From Bog-473 sp963850095 (GTDB lineage: Bacteria > Actinomycetota > Acidimicrobiia > Acidimicrobiales > RAAP-2): DNA of 64,000 nucleotides. The translations under genes and the position numbers were made by a program. Shown piece by piece: positions 19,738 through 28,359 of the stretch. The notes below the pieces were generated by a model, which did not search any database, was not told where the DNA came from, and worked only from the letters and a program-made list of their open reading frames with translations. Position 1 is the first letter of the stretch. Every line of letters begins with the position of its first letter. Location of the stretch: assembly GCA_963850095.1 (NCBI GenBank), contig CAWKJX010000005.1:284459-348458 (forward strand), written 5' to 3'.

Positions 19738-21705
19738 TTACCAGCCCGCTGCCGCAATGATGGAGCCGTTCAGGTGCGCCCCGAGCATGGATCCCTCGTT
19801 GGGGGCCGTGCCGTAGTTGGCGACAGCACCGTTCGCTGCCGCAACCCAGTACCCGGAACCGTCCGAGGTCGTGAAGATGGCATTCGCCGGGTCAAGGCCC
19901 CCCATCTGACCAGCCGGACTACCGAAGACTCCGGCGTCGCCAAAGTTGGCAATGGCTCCATTGGCGAAGAGGATCCAGTAACCCGCCCCATCGGGAGTCC
20001 TCACCGCCGAGGTCACCGAGGAGCCCTGAGGACCGGGCGCTCCGTAGTTCGGAGCGTCACCGAAGGCGTAGACGTGGCCGGTCTGGGTCACCAGCCAGTA
20101 GCCATCACCGGTGGCGTCGGGCATGACCGCCACCGCGGCTCCCGAACAGCCGCCGATTCCTGGGCAACTCCCCGCAAAACGGGCGTCACCGAAGGCGAAG
20201 ACGCCGCCGTCCGAGGCCACCATGAAGTACCCGGCACCATCGGCAGAAGGCACCATGCCCACGATCGGAGCGTTGAGCGAGTTCGGCTGTCCCGAGCCCG
20301 CCGGATGCATTCCGAGGCCCGGGACCGAGCCATAAAATCCGGCGTCGCCGTAGTTGAAGATGCCGCCGTCAGAGGCGTCGAGCCAGTAGCCGGCACGGTC
20401 GGCCGTGGGCACGATGCCAACGACGGGCCGTTGCAGCGGCACGTTTCCGGGCGAACCGTAAAAGCCCGCTGTGCCGAAGTTGAAGATGCCCCCGTCCGAA
20501 CCGACCAGCCAGTACCCGTGGGTCGAGGTCGATGCCGAGGTGACCGGCGTGTAGGTGGCCGGTGCCGACATGATCGGCGTTGGCGCCGTGCAGGCGTCGG
20601 TCGTCGGGTCGTAGGTGATGCTTACCGAGCCGTTCCCGGTATTGGCAGACGACGAGGTGACGTCGGTCGCCGAGGAGCTCACATACGAGGAGCCCCCGGC
20701 ACCCTGGCCGCCACCGCCATAGCCGGCCCCGCCACCACCGCCGCCATTGCCGCCGCCCGCGCCCACGCCGCCGGCCCCGCCGCCGAAGCCGATGCCGCCA
20801 CCGCCGCCACCGCCGTTGGTGCTGCCTTCATAGGCGACCGTCAGGGGTCCGGTGTTGGCGTTGGCCCCGTTGCCACCTGTGCCGGTTCCGCTGCCGCCGT
20901 TGCCACCGGTCGAGCCAGCCGAACCTTCGTTGACACCGCCCGGACCGCCTTGGCCGGTTCCGGTGGCACCGTTGGTGCCGGGTCCGCCGGTGGCGCCGCC
21001 ACCGCCGCCGATGGTGCCCGTGACGCCGCTGCCGCCGTTGTCGGCGTTGGTGCCCGTCCCACCGGTGGAGACGCCGCCGCCACCGCCGCCGATGGTGGCC
21101 GTGCCGCCCGCCCCGGTGGGCGAACCACCTGTGCTGTCGTAGCCGGATCCGCCGCTGTTGCCGAGGGTGCCGGCGTTGCCGACGGCCCCGCCTGCTCCGC
21201 CTCCGCCACCGCCACCGGCGACCACCACGGGGGTCCCGGTTGCCGTAGCGACCACCGAAGCGCCTCCGCCACCGCCATTGGTGACTCCGCCGCCTCCTCC
21301 GCCGCCGAATCCGCCCGCGCCTCCGGCCGGACCGGCCGGGGCTCCGCCCATACCCCCGACGAGGACACTGAGGGCCTCGCCCGGGGTCACCGCCACGTTG
21401 GCCGCCACTGTGGCACCCGTACCGGCGGACTGGCTGATGGAGATGCCGCCCGCACCGCCCGAGGCCGTGATGCTCACGAAGCAGATGTTCGCCGGAACGG
21501 TGACGCCCGAGGCGCTGTAGCCCGGCGTCGAGGACGAGAAGAGGGTCGCCGGCGTGGTCCCTTCCGCCGAGGGCACCGCGAACGCGGCCACGCTCAGCGC
21601 CGAGCCGACCAACAAGGTGAGGGCACCCAGGGGTGCTACCCGTCGAGTCGCCTCGATTAGTTCAGTCGGTCGGAAATGCAACTTGTTCCCCCTCAGGTCT
21701 GACAT
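19738..21705 (-). CDS. Large secreted Gly-rich and GYW-repeat protein
   Basis: 655 aa, intact. Signal peptide at residues 25-50 (LGALTLLVGSALSVAAFAVP). Residues 60-360 form a Gly-rich domain with many GGGG/GGxG runs and conserved islands (FVSITASGGAGG near the start, SSYVSSSATDVTS near the end), resembling the Gly-rich domains of other exported bacterial proteins. Residues 370-655 are GYW-type blades (GYWLVGSDGGIFNFG, GDAGFYGSVPGLG, GYFMVASDGGVFAFGDA) paralogous to 16932-17913. It lacks the PE domain of mycobacterial PE-PGRS proteins. The signal peptide and blades suggest a cell-surface or matrix protein. The Gly-rich half is strongly GC-repetitive, but the frame stays open. Confidence 0.78.
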   Translation of the reverse strand: MSDLRGNKLHFRPTELIEATRRVAPLGALTLLVGSALSVAAFAVPSAEGTTPATLFSSSTPGYSASGVTVPANICFVSITASGGAGGISISQSAGTGATVAANVAVTPGEALSVLVGGMGGAPAGPAGGAGGFGGGGGGGVTNGGGGGASVVATATGTPVVVAGGGGGGGAGGAVGNAGTLGNSGGSGYDSTGGSPTGAGGTATIGGGGGGVSTGGTGTNADNGGSGVTGTIGGGGGATGGPGTNGATGTGQGGPGGVNEGSAGSTGGNGGSGTGTGGNGANANTGPLTVAYEGSTNGGGGGGGIGFGGGAGGVGAGGGNGGGGGGAGYGGGGQGAGGSSYVSSSATDVTSSSANTGNGSVSITYDPTTDACTAPTPIMSAPATYTPVTSASTSTHGYWLVGSDGGIFNFGTAGFYGSPGNVPLQRPVVGIVPTADRAGYWLDASDGGIFNYGDAGFYGSVPGLGMHPAGSGQPNSLNAPIVGMVPSADGAGYFMVASDGGVFAFGDARFAGSCPGIGGCSGAAVAVMPDATGDGYWLVTQTGHVYAFGDAPNYGAPGPQGSSVTSAVRTPDGAGYWILFANGAIANFGDAGVFGSPAGQMGGLDPANAIFTTSDGSGYWVAAANGAVANYGTAPNEGSMLGAHLNGSIIAAAGW

Positions 21706-21775
21706 GCCGTTTATCGCTTACTTCGTGTTGAATCGCCGCTTGATCGCCGCAGGCAGCTACGGCCGCTCCATTCGT

Positions 21776-21958
21776 TCAAAGAAAGAGTCGTTTGGGCGGG
21801 ATCGCGTGCCCCTTCGGACCGACATCCCACTCGTCGGTGGGATCCACCAGGGAGGCCCACCGACGATGAAAATCAACATCGTCGGGGTTGAGGTCTTGGC
21901 CATCCGGGTAGGTCCCGCCCGATCCGCCAGGTGAGGAGCTAACTCCTTCTTCAGCCAT
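21776..21958 (-). CDS. Small hydrophilic hypothetical protein
   Basis: 60 codons in 730 bases otherwise without genes. The product starts MAEEGVSSSPGGSGG and continues DLNPDDVDFHRRWASLVDP, hydrophilic and acidic, ending RLFL. The ATG at 21958 has a purine-rich GGAAAGGCGGAA stretch just upstream. The composition looks like real protein, unlike the overlapping frames. No domain recognised; it could be chance. Confidence 0.4.
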   Translation of the reverse strand: MAEEGVSSSPGGSGGTYPDGQDLNPDDVDFHRRWASLVDPTDEWDVGPKGHAIPPKRLFL

Positions 21959-22435
21959 TGCTTCCGCCTTTCCCCGCCATCAGCGGCCGCAGTCCCACAT
22001 GCATTAGACGCTGCGGAGGTCCTTCTGACGAGTGCCAAAGGTCACCCAGAACAACACGGAATGCACAACGGGCCAGAGGCAAACACGAAGTACCAGCAGA
22101 AACGCTCGACGACCGTGAAACCGCCGGATCTTCTAGAGCCCCCACACCAGCTCAGTGAAGGGAAGTCGTCTCATGACGCGGGTCGAGCGATGGCCCAGAG
22201 GTGTTCGTCAGAGGTATTCCTTCGACGAACTCGCCTCGCATAGACGGAGCACGGCGGCCAATCACAACGAGTCCACAACTGCGCTGAGCTGCCAGTCAGG
22301 TGCCTACGAGGCAGGTGAAAACGGGTGGTCCACGGAACGCTACCGCGCTGCGACGATCATCCCTTCCGGCGACCGAGACTCTGATGACCGAAGACGGTTA
22401 TGGGCCCCGTCCAATAACCGATGTGGGAGAAGCGA
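21959..22435. other. Intergenic stretch without recognised gene
   Basis: About 475 bases between the small hypothetical gene and the ferritin-like gene. Several short plus-strand frames overlap each other and carry no ribosome-binding site, domain or coding bias. The low-GC part near 22060-22100 shows no clear promoter pair. Confidence 0.4.
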
Positions 22436-22849
22436 CTATTGGCCGAGGGCGGTTCGCAGGTCCCTCACGTGTTCCTGGGTCTGTTCGAGCAGTGGGCGCA
22501 AGGCTTCGGCAACGTCGGCCAGCCCGAGATCCATGGCCTGGCTGAACCGATTCCGGTAGCGCTCGAGCTGACTCTCCTCTAAGCGCAGGTCAGCGGCCAG
22601 CGCGTCTCGGCCGGTTGCCGACTCAACCGCAGGAACCGTTGTCGCTGGGGTTCCTCCCAAGAACGAGATCTGCTCGGCGAGGATCTGCGCGTGGTTCAGT
22701 TCCTGCGAAAGATGGACCTTGAGCTCATCGATTGTGCTGAGGAACTCAGCTCCAGTCACCGTCGCGATGTGGCTGATGTATTGCACGATGGACTGATACT
22801 CCGACTGCAGGTCCTCGTTGAGGGCGTCGATAAAGCTTTCCGTATCCAT
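22436..22849 (-). CDS. Ferritin-like four-helix protein
   Basis: 137 aa, predicted all-helical. Helix 1 has LNEDLQSEYQSIVQYISH and helix 2 ELKVHLSQELNHAQILAEQI, giving the E-x6-Y and E-x2-H metal-ligand spacing of bacterioferritin/Dps-type proteins. A short linker (GGTPATT) and two further helices with EESQLERYRNRF and LEQTQEHVRDL follow. It could store iron or protect against peroxide, or be a minimal ferritin-like helper. The first helix pair has most, but not obviously all, of the diiron ligands. It lies downstream of the H1-like gene on the same strand. Confidence 0.7.
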   Translation of the reverse strand: MDTESFIDALNEDLQSEYQSIVQYISHIATVTGAEFLSTIDELKVHLSQELNHAQILAEQISFLGGTPATTVPAVESATGRDALAADLRLEESQLERYRNRFSQAMDLGLADVAEALRPLLEQTQEHVRDLRTALGQ

Positions 22850-22967
22850 ACCAGGGCTCCGTTCTGCGCGTTGACTCCGCGACGTGTGCTGTCTTCTTGA
22901 CGTGTGGCGTCTTGGTCACCAGCGTTGCGCCACGAGGAACCTCGAGGCGGTGGTCGGGTGCGGGAAC

Positions 22968-23630
22968 TCAGCGAGTCCTCGTGGCGACCCGCTTCCTTGT
23001 CGTCTTCTTGGCGCGCCGGTCTTCCGGGTTGCCTGGGGCTCGCTTCTTTGTGGCGGCCTTCTTGGTGGCGCCAGCCTTCCGGGTTGCCGGGGCTCGCTTC
23101 TTGGTCGCGGCCTTCTTGGTGGCGCCGGCCTTCCGGCTCGGCGTCGTCCGCTTCTTCGTGGCGGCCTTCTTGGTGGCGCCGGCCTTTCGCGTCGCCGAGG
23201 CCCGCTTCTTCGTGGCGGCCTTCTTGGTGGCGCCGGTCTTCCGGGTGACCGTCGCCTTCTTCGCCGCCGCCTTCTTGGTGACAGCCTTCTTCGTGGCGCC
23301 AGCCTTCCGAGTGACCGTCGCCTTCTTCGCCGCCGCCTTCTTCGTGACGGCCTTCTTCGTGGCGCCAGCCTTCCGAGTGACCGTCGCCTTCTTCGCCGCC
23401 GCCTTCTTCGTGACGGCCTTCTTCGTGGCGCCCGCCTTGCGAGATGCCGCCGCCGTCTTCTTCGTTGCGGCCTTCTTGGCTCTTGCCGCTTTCTTTCGAG
23501 CAGGAGTCAGTCGTTCTTGGAGCCGGTCGACGGTCTCCGAACCGGCAGCAGCCGCAGCAGCCGTCACCGCCTCCACCCTGCCGACAGCGTCTCCGATCAA
23601 CTCAGCCGCTCTATTCAGTCGTTCCGCCAT
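22968..23630 (-). CDS. Histone H1-like Lys/Ala-rich repeat protein
   Basis: 220 aa. Residues 1-45 form a short amphipathic N-terminus (MAERLNRAAELIGDAVGRVE). The rest is a highly basic tail built from repeats of the type RKAGATKKAVTKKAAAKKA, three nearly identical 22-residue units followed by shorter KKAATKKR units. Such tails resemble eukaryotic H1 and the C-terminal extensions of actinobacterial HU and bind DNA non-specifically. Here no HU-type fold precedes the tail. It probably compacts or protects the nucleoid. It follows a small membrane-protein gene by 18 bases, so the two are likely co-transcribed. The repetitive DNA makes the exact unit number sensitive to assembly error. Confidence 0.75.
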   Translation of the reverse strand: MAERLNRAAELIGDAVGRVEAVTAAAAAAGSETVDRLQERLTPARKKAARAKKAATKKTAAASRKAGATKKAVTKKAAAKKATVTRKAGATKKAVTKKAAAKKATVTRKAGATKKAVTKKAAAKKATVTRKTGATKKAATKKRASATRKAGATKKAATKKRTTPSRKAGATKKAATKKRAPATRKAGATKKAATKKRAPGNPEDRRAKKTTRKRVATRTR

Positions 23631-23648
23631 TAGGAAAGCTCACCTCGT

Positions 23649-23888
23649 CTAGTCATTGTTCGTGCCCTCTGGCGTGGACGTCCCAGCGGATTCGGCCACG
23701 TTCCTCGTCTCGTCTATGACCACGCCGACGACTTCGGCGAGGAGTCCTCTTCCGTCACCAGTGGCTCGTCGCGAGTCGGCCGCCATGATTCCCCACAATA
23801 TGCCCATCACGATCAATGAACCGATCCAAAAGACGGAGAAGGCAAATCCAGCGACACCCAAAACGATGGCCAGCGTGAGAATCGCCAT
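23649..23888 (-). CDS. Small membrane protein of unknown function
   Basis: 79 aa. Residues 2-38 are strongly hydrophobic and can form one or two membrane helices (AILTLAIVLGVAGFAFSVFW, then IVMGILWGIM), followed by a hydrophilic tail rich in Glu, Thr and Gly. It ends 18 bases before the H1-like gene and is likely its operon partner. No family recognised. The ATG start and composition support a real gene. Confidence 0.55.
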   Translation of the reverse strand: MAILTLAIVLGVAGFAFSVFWIGSLIVMGILWGIMAADSRRATGDGRGLLAEVVGVVIDETRNVAESAGTSTPEGTNND

Positions 23889-24268
23889 GGGCCCGGCCCC
23901 TGGGCGGCGCGCAGGGCGGACCTCGGCCGACCCATTCGTGGATCGATTGGGCTGGCGCCCGCGCTTTACGAAGCGGCCCCCAGAATCTCGAGTTGGAGTC
24001 TTCGCGGTAGCAGACGTGACAAACCTCCGGTAACAGTCAAAGAGGTTCCTTACCCGGAACCATCGTGTTCTTACCCGAAACCTTGGTGTTACAACCCCCG
24101 GGGGTATTCACGCGAAGGTCATCTACGCCGACGGATGCCTACCGATCGAGTGTGTCGCGTCGCACCCGACTGCGATGGCGGCTCTCCGTGGACTGTTGGT
24201 TCAGGTTCTCCGACCGTCTCCGGTGGGCGCGAGGCGCCAGACGGTGGGAGGTCCCGACCGGAGGTGGG
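23889..24268. other. Intergenic region upstream of the membrane/H1-like pair
   Basis: About 380 bases between the small membrane protein start and the TetR stop. No gene is supported. It contains the repeat and palindrome cluster at 24044-24104 listed separately. Confidence 0.4.
24044..24104. promoter_or_regulatory. Direct-repeat and palindrome cluster, candidate regulatory site
   Basis: TTACCCGGAACC (24050-24061) recurs as TTACCCGAAACC (24071-24082), 21 bases or two helical turns apart. The first copy is also the right half of a GGTTCC-6-GGAACC hairpin (24044-24061). A CCCCCGGGGG palindrome follows at 24095-24104. The cluster lies about 160-215 bases upstream of the small membrane/H1-like pair; which protein binds is unknown. 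Confidence 0.35.
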
Positions 24269-24925
24269 CTAGGCCGAGGTCTGGGCCGAGGCGCGCAGAC
24301 CGTCGAGGAGCATGTTGAGCAGACGCCGTGTCTGCTCGGCTGAAATGGCTGCGTTGGTGCAGATCGGGCTGAGCAGCTGCATGAGGTCCGCGCCGTAGAC
24401 GTCGCTTCGAACGACGCCGGCTTCCTTGGCCCGATCGATGACCAGATCGAAGGCGCCTTCGATCATGCCGCGGCAGCGTGACTTCAGGTCGGGGTTCTTC
24501 TCGAAAGCCTGCTGCAGCTCGGTGAGCAGCACCTGCTTCGTCCGGGCGTAACGCAGGAAGGCATCGAAGAAGGCCTCGACGGCCGGCCACGGCTCCAGCT
24601 CCGCGTTGACCCGGCGGGCCGCTTCGGAGAGCTCCTCGACGTCGTTCTCGTAGACGGCCTCTACGACGTCCATCCGGGTGGGGAAGTGGCGATACAGGGT
24701 GCCGACGCCGACGCCGGCGTGCCGGGCGATCGCCTCCATGGACGCCGTGGCGCCTTCGTCGCCGAAGACCTCGCGGGCCGCGGTAATGAGGCGCTCGCGG
24801 TTACGGCGGGCGTCGGCGCGCATGGGCTTCTCGCCCTCGGGCGCCTCCGTCACCGACGAGCCGGCGGCGGTGTCTGTCACTGCCTCTTCTGTCACTGCCT
24901 CTTTGACGGTCATTTCGATCCTCAC
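24269..24925 (-). CDS. TetR-family transcriptional repressor
   Basis: 218 aa. After a Thr/Glu-rich leader, the DNA-binding helix-turn-helix spans about residues 40-85 (RERLITAAREVFGDEGAT, then ARHAGVGVGTLYRHFPTRMD), with the classical GVGTLYRHF recognition helix. The C-terminal ligand domain is all-helical. It is divergent from the MFS drug efflux gene, with CGGAGG half-sites between them, so it most likely represses itself and the transporter until a drug or metabolite binds. The ATG at 24925 was chosen; an internal Met at residue 35 is also possible. Confidence 0.9.
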   Translation of the reverse strand: MRIEMTVKEAVTEEAVTDTAAGSSVTEAPEGEKPMRADARRNRERLITAAREVFGDEGATASMEAIARHAGVGVGTLYRHFPTRMDVVEAVYENDVEELSEAARRVNAELEPWPAVEAFFDAFLRYARTKQVLLTELQQAFEKNPDLKSRCRGMIEGAFDLVIDRAKEAGVVRSDVYGADLMQLLSPICTNAAISAEQTRRLLNMLLDGLRASAQTSA

Positions 24926-24945
24926 CCAAAGAGAGGGTTGCTAAG

Positions 24946-24975
24946 CGGAGGAACCCTCCGTATACTAACCGGAGG
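24946..24975. promoter_or_regulatory. Candidate TetR operator with three CGGAGG half-sites
   Basis: Between the divergent TetR and MFS starts lie CGGAGG (24946-24951), CCTCCG (24955-24960) and CGGAGG (24970-24975). The first two form a palindrome with a 3-base spacer, the last two one with a 9-base spacer. The flanks also repeat directly (CTAAGCGGAGGAA and CTAACCGGAGGAA, 24 bases apart). Position and symmetry fit a TetR operator controlling both genes. Confidence 0.5.
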
Positions 24976-25017
24976 AAGTTTCCACTTCCAAGACTACCAG
25001 CGGAAAGGTCGTAGTCA

Positions 25018-26599
25018 ATGCCCCGATTGACCCTTAGCCCAGCGCGCCCCGGATCCGGGAACGACACAGGTCGGACAGCCGGAAAGTCCAGGTCGCGGGC
25101 TCGGACAACGCCTGGCCCGCCCGGGCGTCCTCCTCTTCGTCATTCTGATGGCCCAGCTGATGGTGGTGCTCGACACCACCATCGTCAACGTGGCCCTGCC
25201 GCACATTCAGGACAGCCTGGGCTTCTCGACCAGCGGCCTGTCCTGGGTGATCAACGCCTACATCCTCACCTTCGGCGGATTCCTCCTCCTCGGCGCCCGA
25301 GCCGGCGACCTCTTCGGCCGCCGACGGGTCTTCCTCATCGGGATCGCCGTATTCACCCTCAGCTCCATGCTGGGCGGTGTCGCCACCAGTGGCTGGATGC
25401 TGCTGGCGGCGCGGGCGCTCCAAGGCATTGGTGCCGCGCTGGCCGCGCCTTCCGCCCTCTCCCTCTTGACCGTCTCGTTTCCCGAGGGTGCCGCCCGGGT
25501 CCGGGCCATCGGCCTCTACACGACCGTGTCGGCTGCCGGTGGCGCGATCGGCCTGATCGCCGGTGGGCTGCTCACCCAATTGGTCTCCTGGCGCTGGGTC
25601 ATGTTCGTGAACGTGCCCATCGGCATCACGGTCTGGCTGGTCGGTCGGATGGTGCTCACCGAAACCGAGCGCCGTCACGGCCACCACGACCTCTTCGGTG
25701 CGTCGACGTGCACCATCGGCATCACCGGAATTGTGCTCGGGCTGGTGCAGGCGGGGCAGGACGGCTGGTCCTCGCCGGTGACGGTGGCGTCGTTCGTAGT
25801 CGGTTTCGTCCTGATGGCGACGTTCCTGTGGCACGAGGGACGGGTGGCCGAGCCGATTCTGCCGCTGAAGCTGTTGGCCACCCGCACGAGGAACGCCGCG
25901 AACGCGGCGCGGGCGCTGCTCTACGCCGGCTTCTACGGGCTCTTCTACTTCCTGGCTCAGTTCCTCCAGGACATCCACCACTACTCGCCGCTCGAGGCGG
26001 GGCTGGCCTTCCTGCCCATGCCGGTCTCCGTCTTCCTGGCGTCGCAGCTGACCAGCCGGGTCCTCGTGCGCCAGCTGCCGGAGAGGCTGATCATGGCCAT
26101 GGGCACGTTGACGGCGACGCTGGGCCTCGTCCTGGCCATGGGGATCGGGCGGGACACGTCGTACCTGCAGATGGCCGTGTCGCTGATTTTGATCGGTGCC
26201 GGGTCCGGGACGGCCATGGTGGCGCTCACCTCGGCGTCGCTGGCCGACGTCGAGCCCGACATCGCCGGTGCCGCTTCGGGGCTGGTCAACGTGTCCCAGC
26301 AGATCGGTGCCGCCATCGGCCTGGCCGTGCTCGTCACCATCTTCAACTCGTTGGCCGGGCATCCCCAGCTCGGACCGGGCAGCGTGGTGGATCCCAACCG
26401 CCTCGTTCATTCGTTCGATCTCGTGTTCGGGGTGGCCGCTCTCTTCTGCTTCGCCGCCTTCGTCACGGTCGCGGTGGGCGTCCGCCGGGTGCGGGCGACC
26501 AGTCCCGCCGACAACGAGGAGCTTGCGCTGTCGGAGGAGGACTTCGTACTCGACCTGCCCGTCGACGCTGCGCTGGCACTGTCCCACGCCGAGGTATGA
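25018..26599 (+). CDS. MFS efflux transporter, DHA2 (EmrB/QacA) family (frameshifted near start)
   Basis: Proton-driven drug exporter with 14 predicted membrane segments; about 526 aa. Key blocks are VVLDTTIVNVALPHIQDSL at the first helix, GARAGDLFGRRRVFLIG (motif A) and LAARALQGIGAALAAPSAL (motif B/C region), with a late PDIAGAASGLVNVSQQIG typical of the family. The ATG at 25018 has GGAAAGG 9 bases upstream. Its frame joins the main frame if one base is removed around 25102 (TCG to TG), yielding a hydrophilic leader and LLFVILMAQLMVVLD. The first ATG in the main frame is 25148, which would truncate helix 1. It is divergent from, and probably regulated by, the TetR repressor. Confidence 0.88.
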
Positions 26600-26778
26600 C
26601 GCGGAGGCGGCCGATCAGCTCCTGGAGGGCTGGGTGTCCGATCAGGGAGCCGGGTCCGCGCCGCGAGCGCCCGTCGGACCCGGCTCACCGGAGCTCTAAC
26701 TCGCCTTGTGGGGTCGGGCGTGAGCTCACGGCCCGGGTGGGTGGAGCGGTCCTGGTCCGGTTTCTGAGCCCGGAGGCG

Positions 26779-28040
26779 TCAGCCGGTCGCCGACTTGTTG
26801 GCGAAGACCAGCGCCTTCGTGGTCGGGTCGTAGTGCACCATGTACACCGGCCCCAGCGCGTACGGCCGGTTCGGTCCGAACGAAATGGGTGAGTTCGTCC
26901 CCGGCAAAAGGAGGTTCCGAGGCCGTACCCCGCCTTGACGAAGCTGGCGACCGTCAGGTTCTTGCCCGCCGCCTGGGCGATGTCGGTGAAGAGTGCCATG
27001 TCGGTGCAGGCCAGCTCAATGCCCAGCCAGGTCTCCGCGGACTCGGGCAGGGTCGCGTTGTAGGCGTTGATGTGGTTGGACGGGTAGTCCTTGCGGTCCA
27101 AGCGGACGCACTGTTGGGTCCCGGGGCTTTGCCAGATGGCCTCCGGTGGCGTCAGCGGGGTCGAGGTCACGACGTTCTTCAGGTAGATCGGGTTGTAGTC
27201 AGCGCCCACGTCGCCGCTGAAGTCGCTTTCGTTGGTGGCCACCCAGGACGGGTTGTAGGTGCTCTGGATGGCCGAGAGCCCTTGGGCCCACGTGGCCGAG
27301 CCGTAGCCGACGGCGACGACCTCGTTGACCCCTTCGGACTGGAACTTCTGGGCGATCAGCTGCACCTGCGAGTTGGAGGCGGTCAGGTCGCCTTCGGGCG
27401 CAGAGTCGATCGCCGTGGTGACGACCCGGATATGGAGCTTGGCCAGATCCGACTGGACCTGTTGGGCTTCCTGTTGATCGCCCGGGTTACCACCGAAGAC
27501 GGCCACCTTCTTGCCCTTGAACACGCCCTGCTTGTCATAGACGGACAACTCCAGCGGGTCATAGGCGTTGTCCGGCGGGGTCGCCGTGAAGTCCTGCGCC
27601 ACTCCGGATCCATTGGCCGAGGGGAGCACGGCGCCGACCACGGGCACGTTGTCCTGCAGGTAGCAGGTGGCCATCAACGGGGAGATGGCCACGAAGACGG
27701 TGTCGTCCTCGGTCAACTCGGTGCAGGCCGTCGCCGCGGGAGCGGTGCCGGTCGGGTCCACGGCCACTATGTAGGGGACGATTTTGCGGCCGTTGATCCC
27801 CCCGTGCGCGTTGATGTTGGAAATGACCGCATTGAAGGCGTCCGGGACACTGCCCCAGTCGATGTCCACGCCCACGGCCTTGACGGCGGCCACGTCGACG
27901 TAAGGGATGCCGACCCGGATGGACGTGGCGGTCACCCCGGGCGTGTCGGCCGTGGCGGCCGAGGCGGGAAACGAGCCCAGGGACCCGCACAAGGTGGCGA
28001 CCAGTACCACTCCGACGGCGACCGTCTTGATCTTGGACAT
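26779..28040 (-). CDS. Periplasmic binding protein, Leu/Ile/Val (LivK) type (frameshifted near C-terminus)
   Basis: About 419 aa, with signal peptide VAVGVVLVATLCGSLGSFPASAA and a type 1 periplasmic-binding fold: TSIRVGIPYVDVAAVKAVG near the N-terminus, NAHGGINGRKIVPYIV, GKKVAVFGGNPGDQQEA and GVNEVVAVGYGSATWAQG. GGAGGACG stands directly before ATG 28040. No membrane or ATPase subunits of a Liv importer are beside it, so it may serve a distant transporter or act as a sensor. The last 40 residues are in another frame. Removing G26919 and C26896 reads GLEPPFAGDNSPISFGPNRP and then VYMVHYDPTTKALVF to the stop at 26779. The ligand is unknown. Confidence 0.82.
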
Positions 28041-28359
28041 GTCGTCCTCCCCCGTAGGCAGCGCGCGCCCGGCTCGGCCCCGGCTCTGCTGCGGCCGGCC
28101 CCCGCGAATGGAGCGCGCCTGTCGTCTGGCGATCGAACTCTGACACATCCGCCGCCCGTGCGAGGGGTCGAGGGCCGCCCGGAGCGGCCCGGCCCCCCGG
28201 AGCCGAGTCCCTTCGCGCCGGCGGGGCGACCCAGCCGTGCCGTGGTGAGGGGCGACGGCTGGCCGCCCTCGTGGGCGGTGGACCTTTCGCGGGGGCGGGT
28301 GTAAGCAGGCACCACGAGTGCAGACCGAGCCGGCGCACCACCGGCCAAGGAGGAGATCC

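Noticed and set aside
19738..21705. PE-PGRS protein of mycobacterial type
   Set aside because: No PE motif or PE-domain helices at the N-terminus; a signal peptide is present and the C-terminus is a blade repeat.
25148..26599. ATG 25148 as the MFS start
   Set aside because: It would cut the first membrane helix (LLFVILMAQLMVVLD); ATG 25018 has a Shine-Dalgarno and joins after one base repair.
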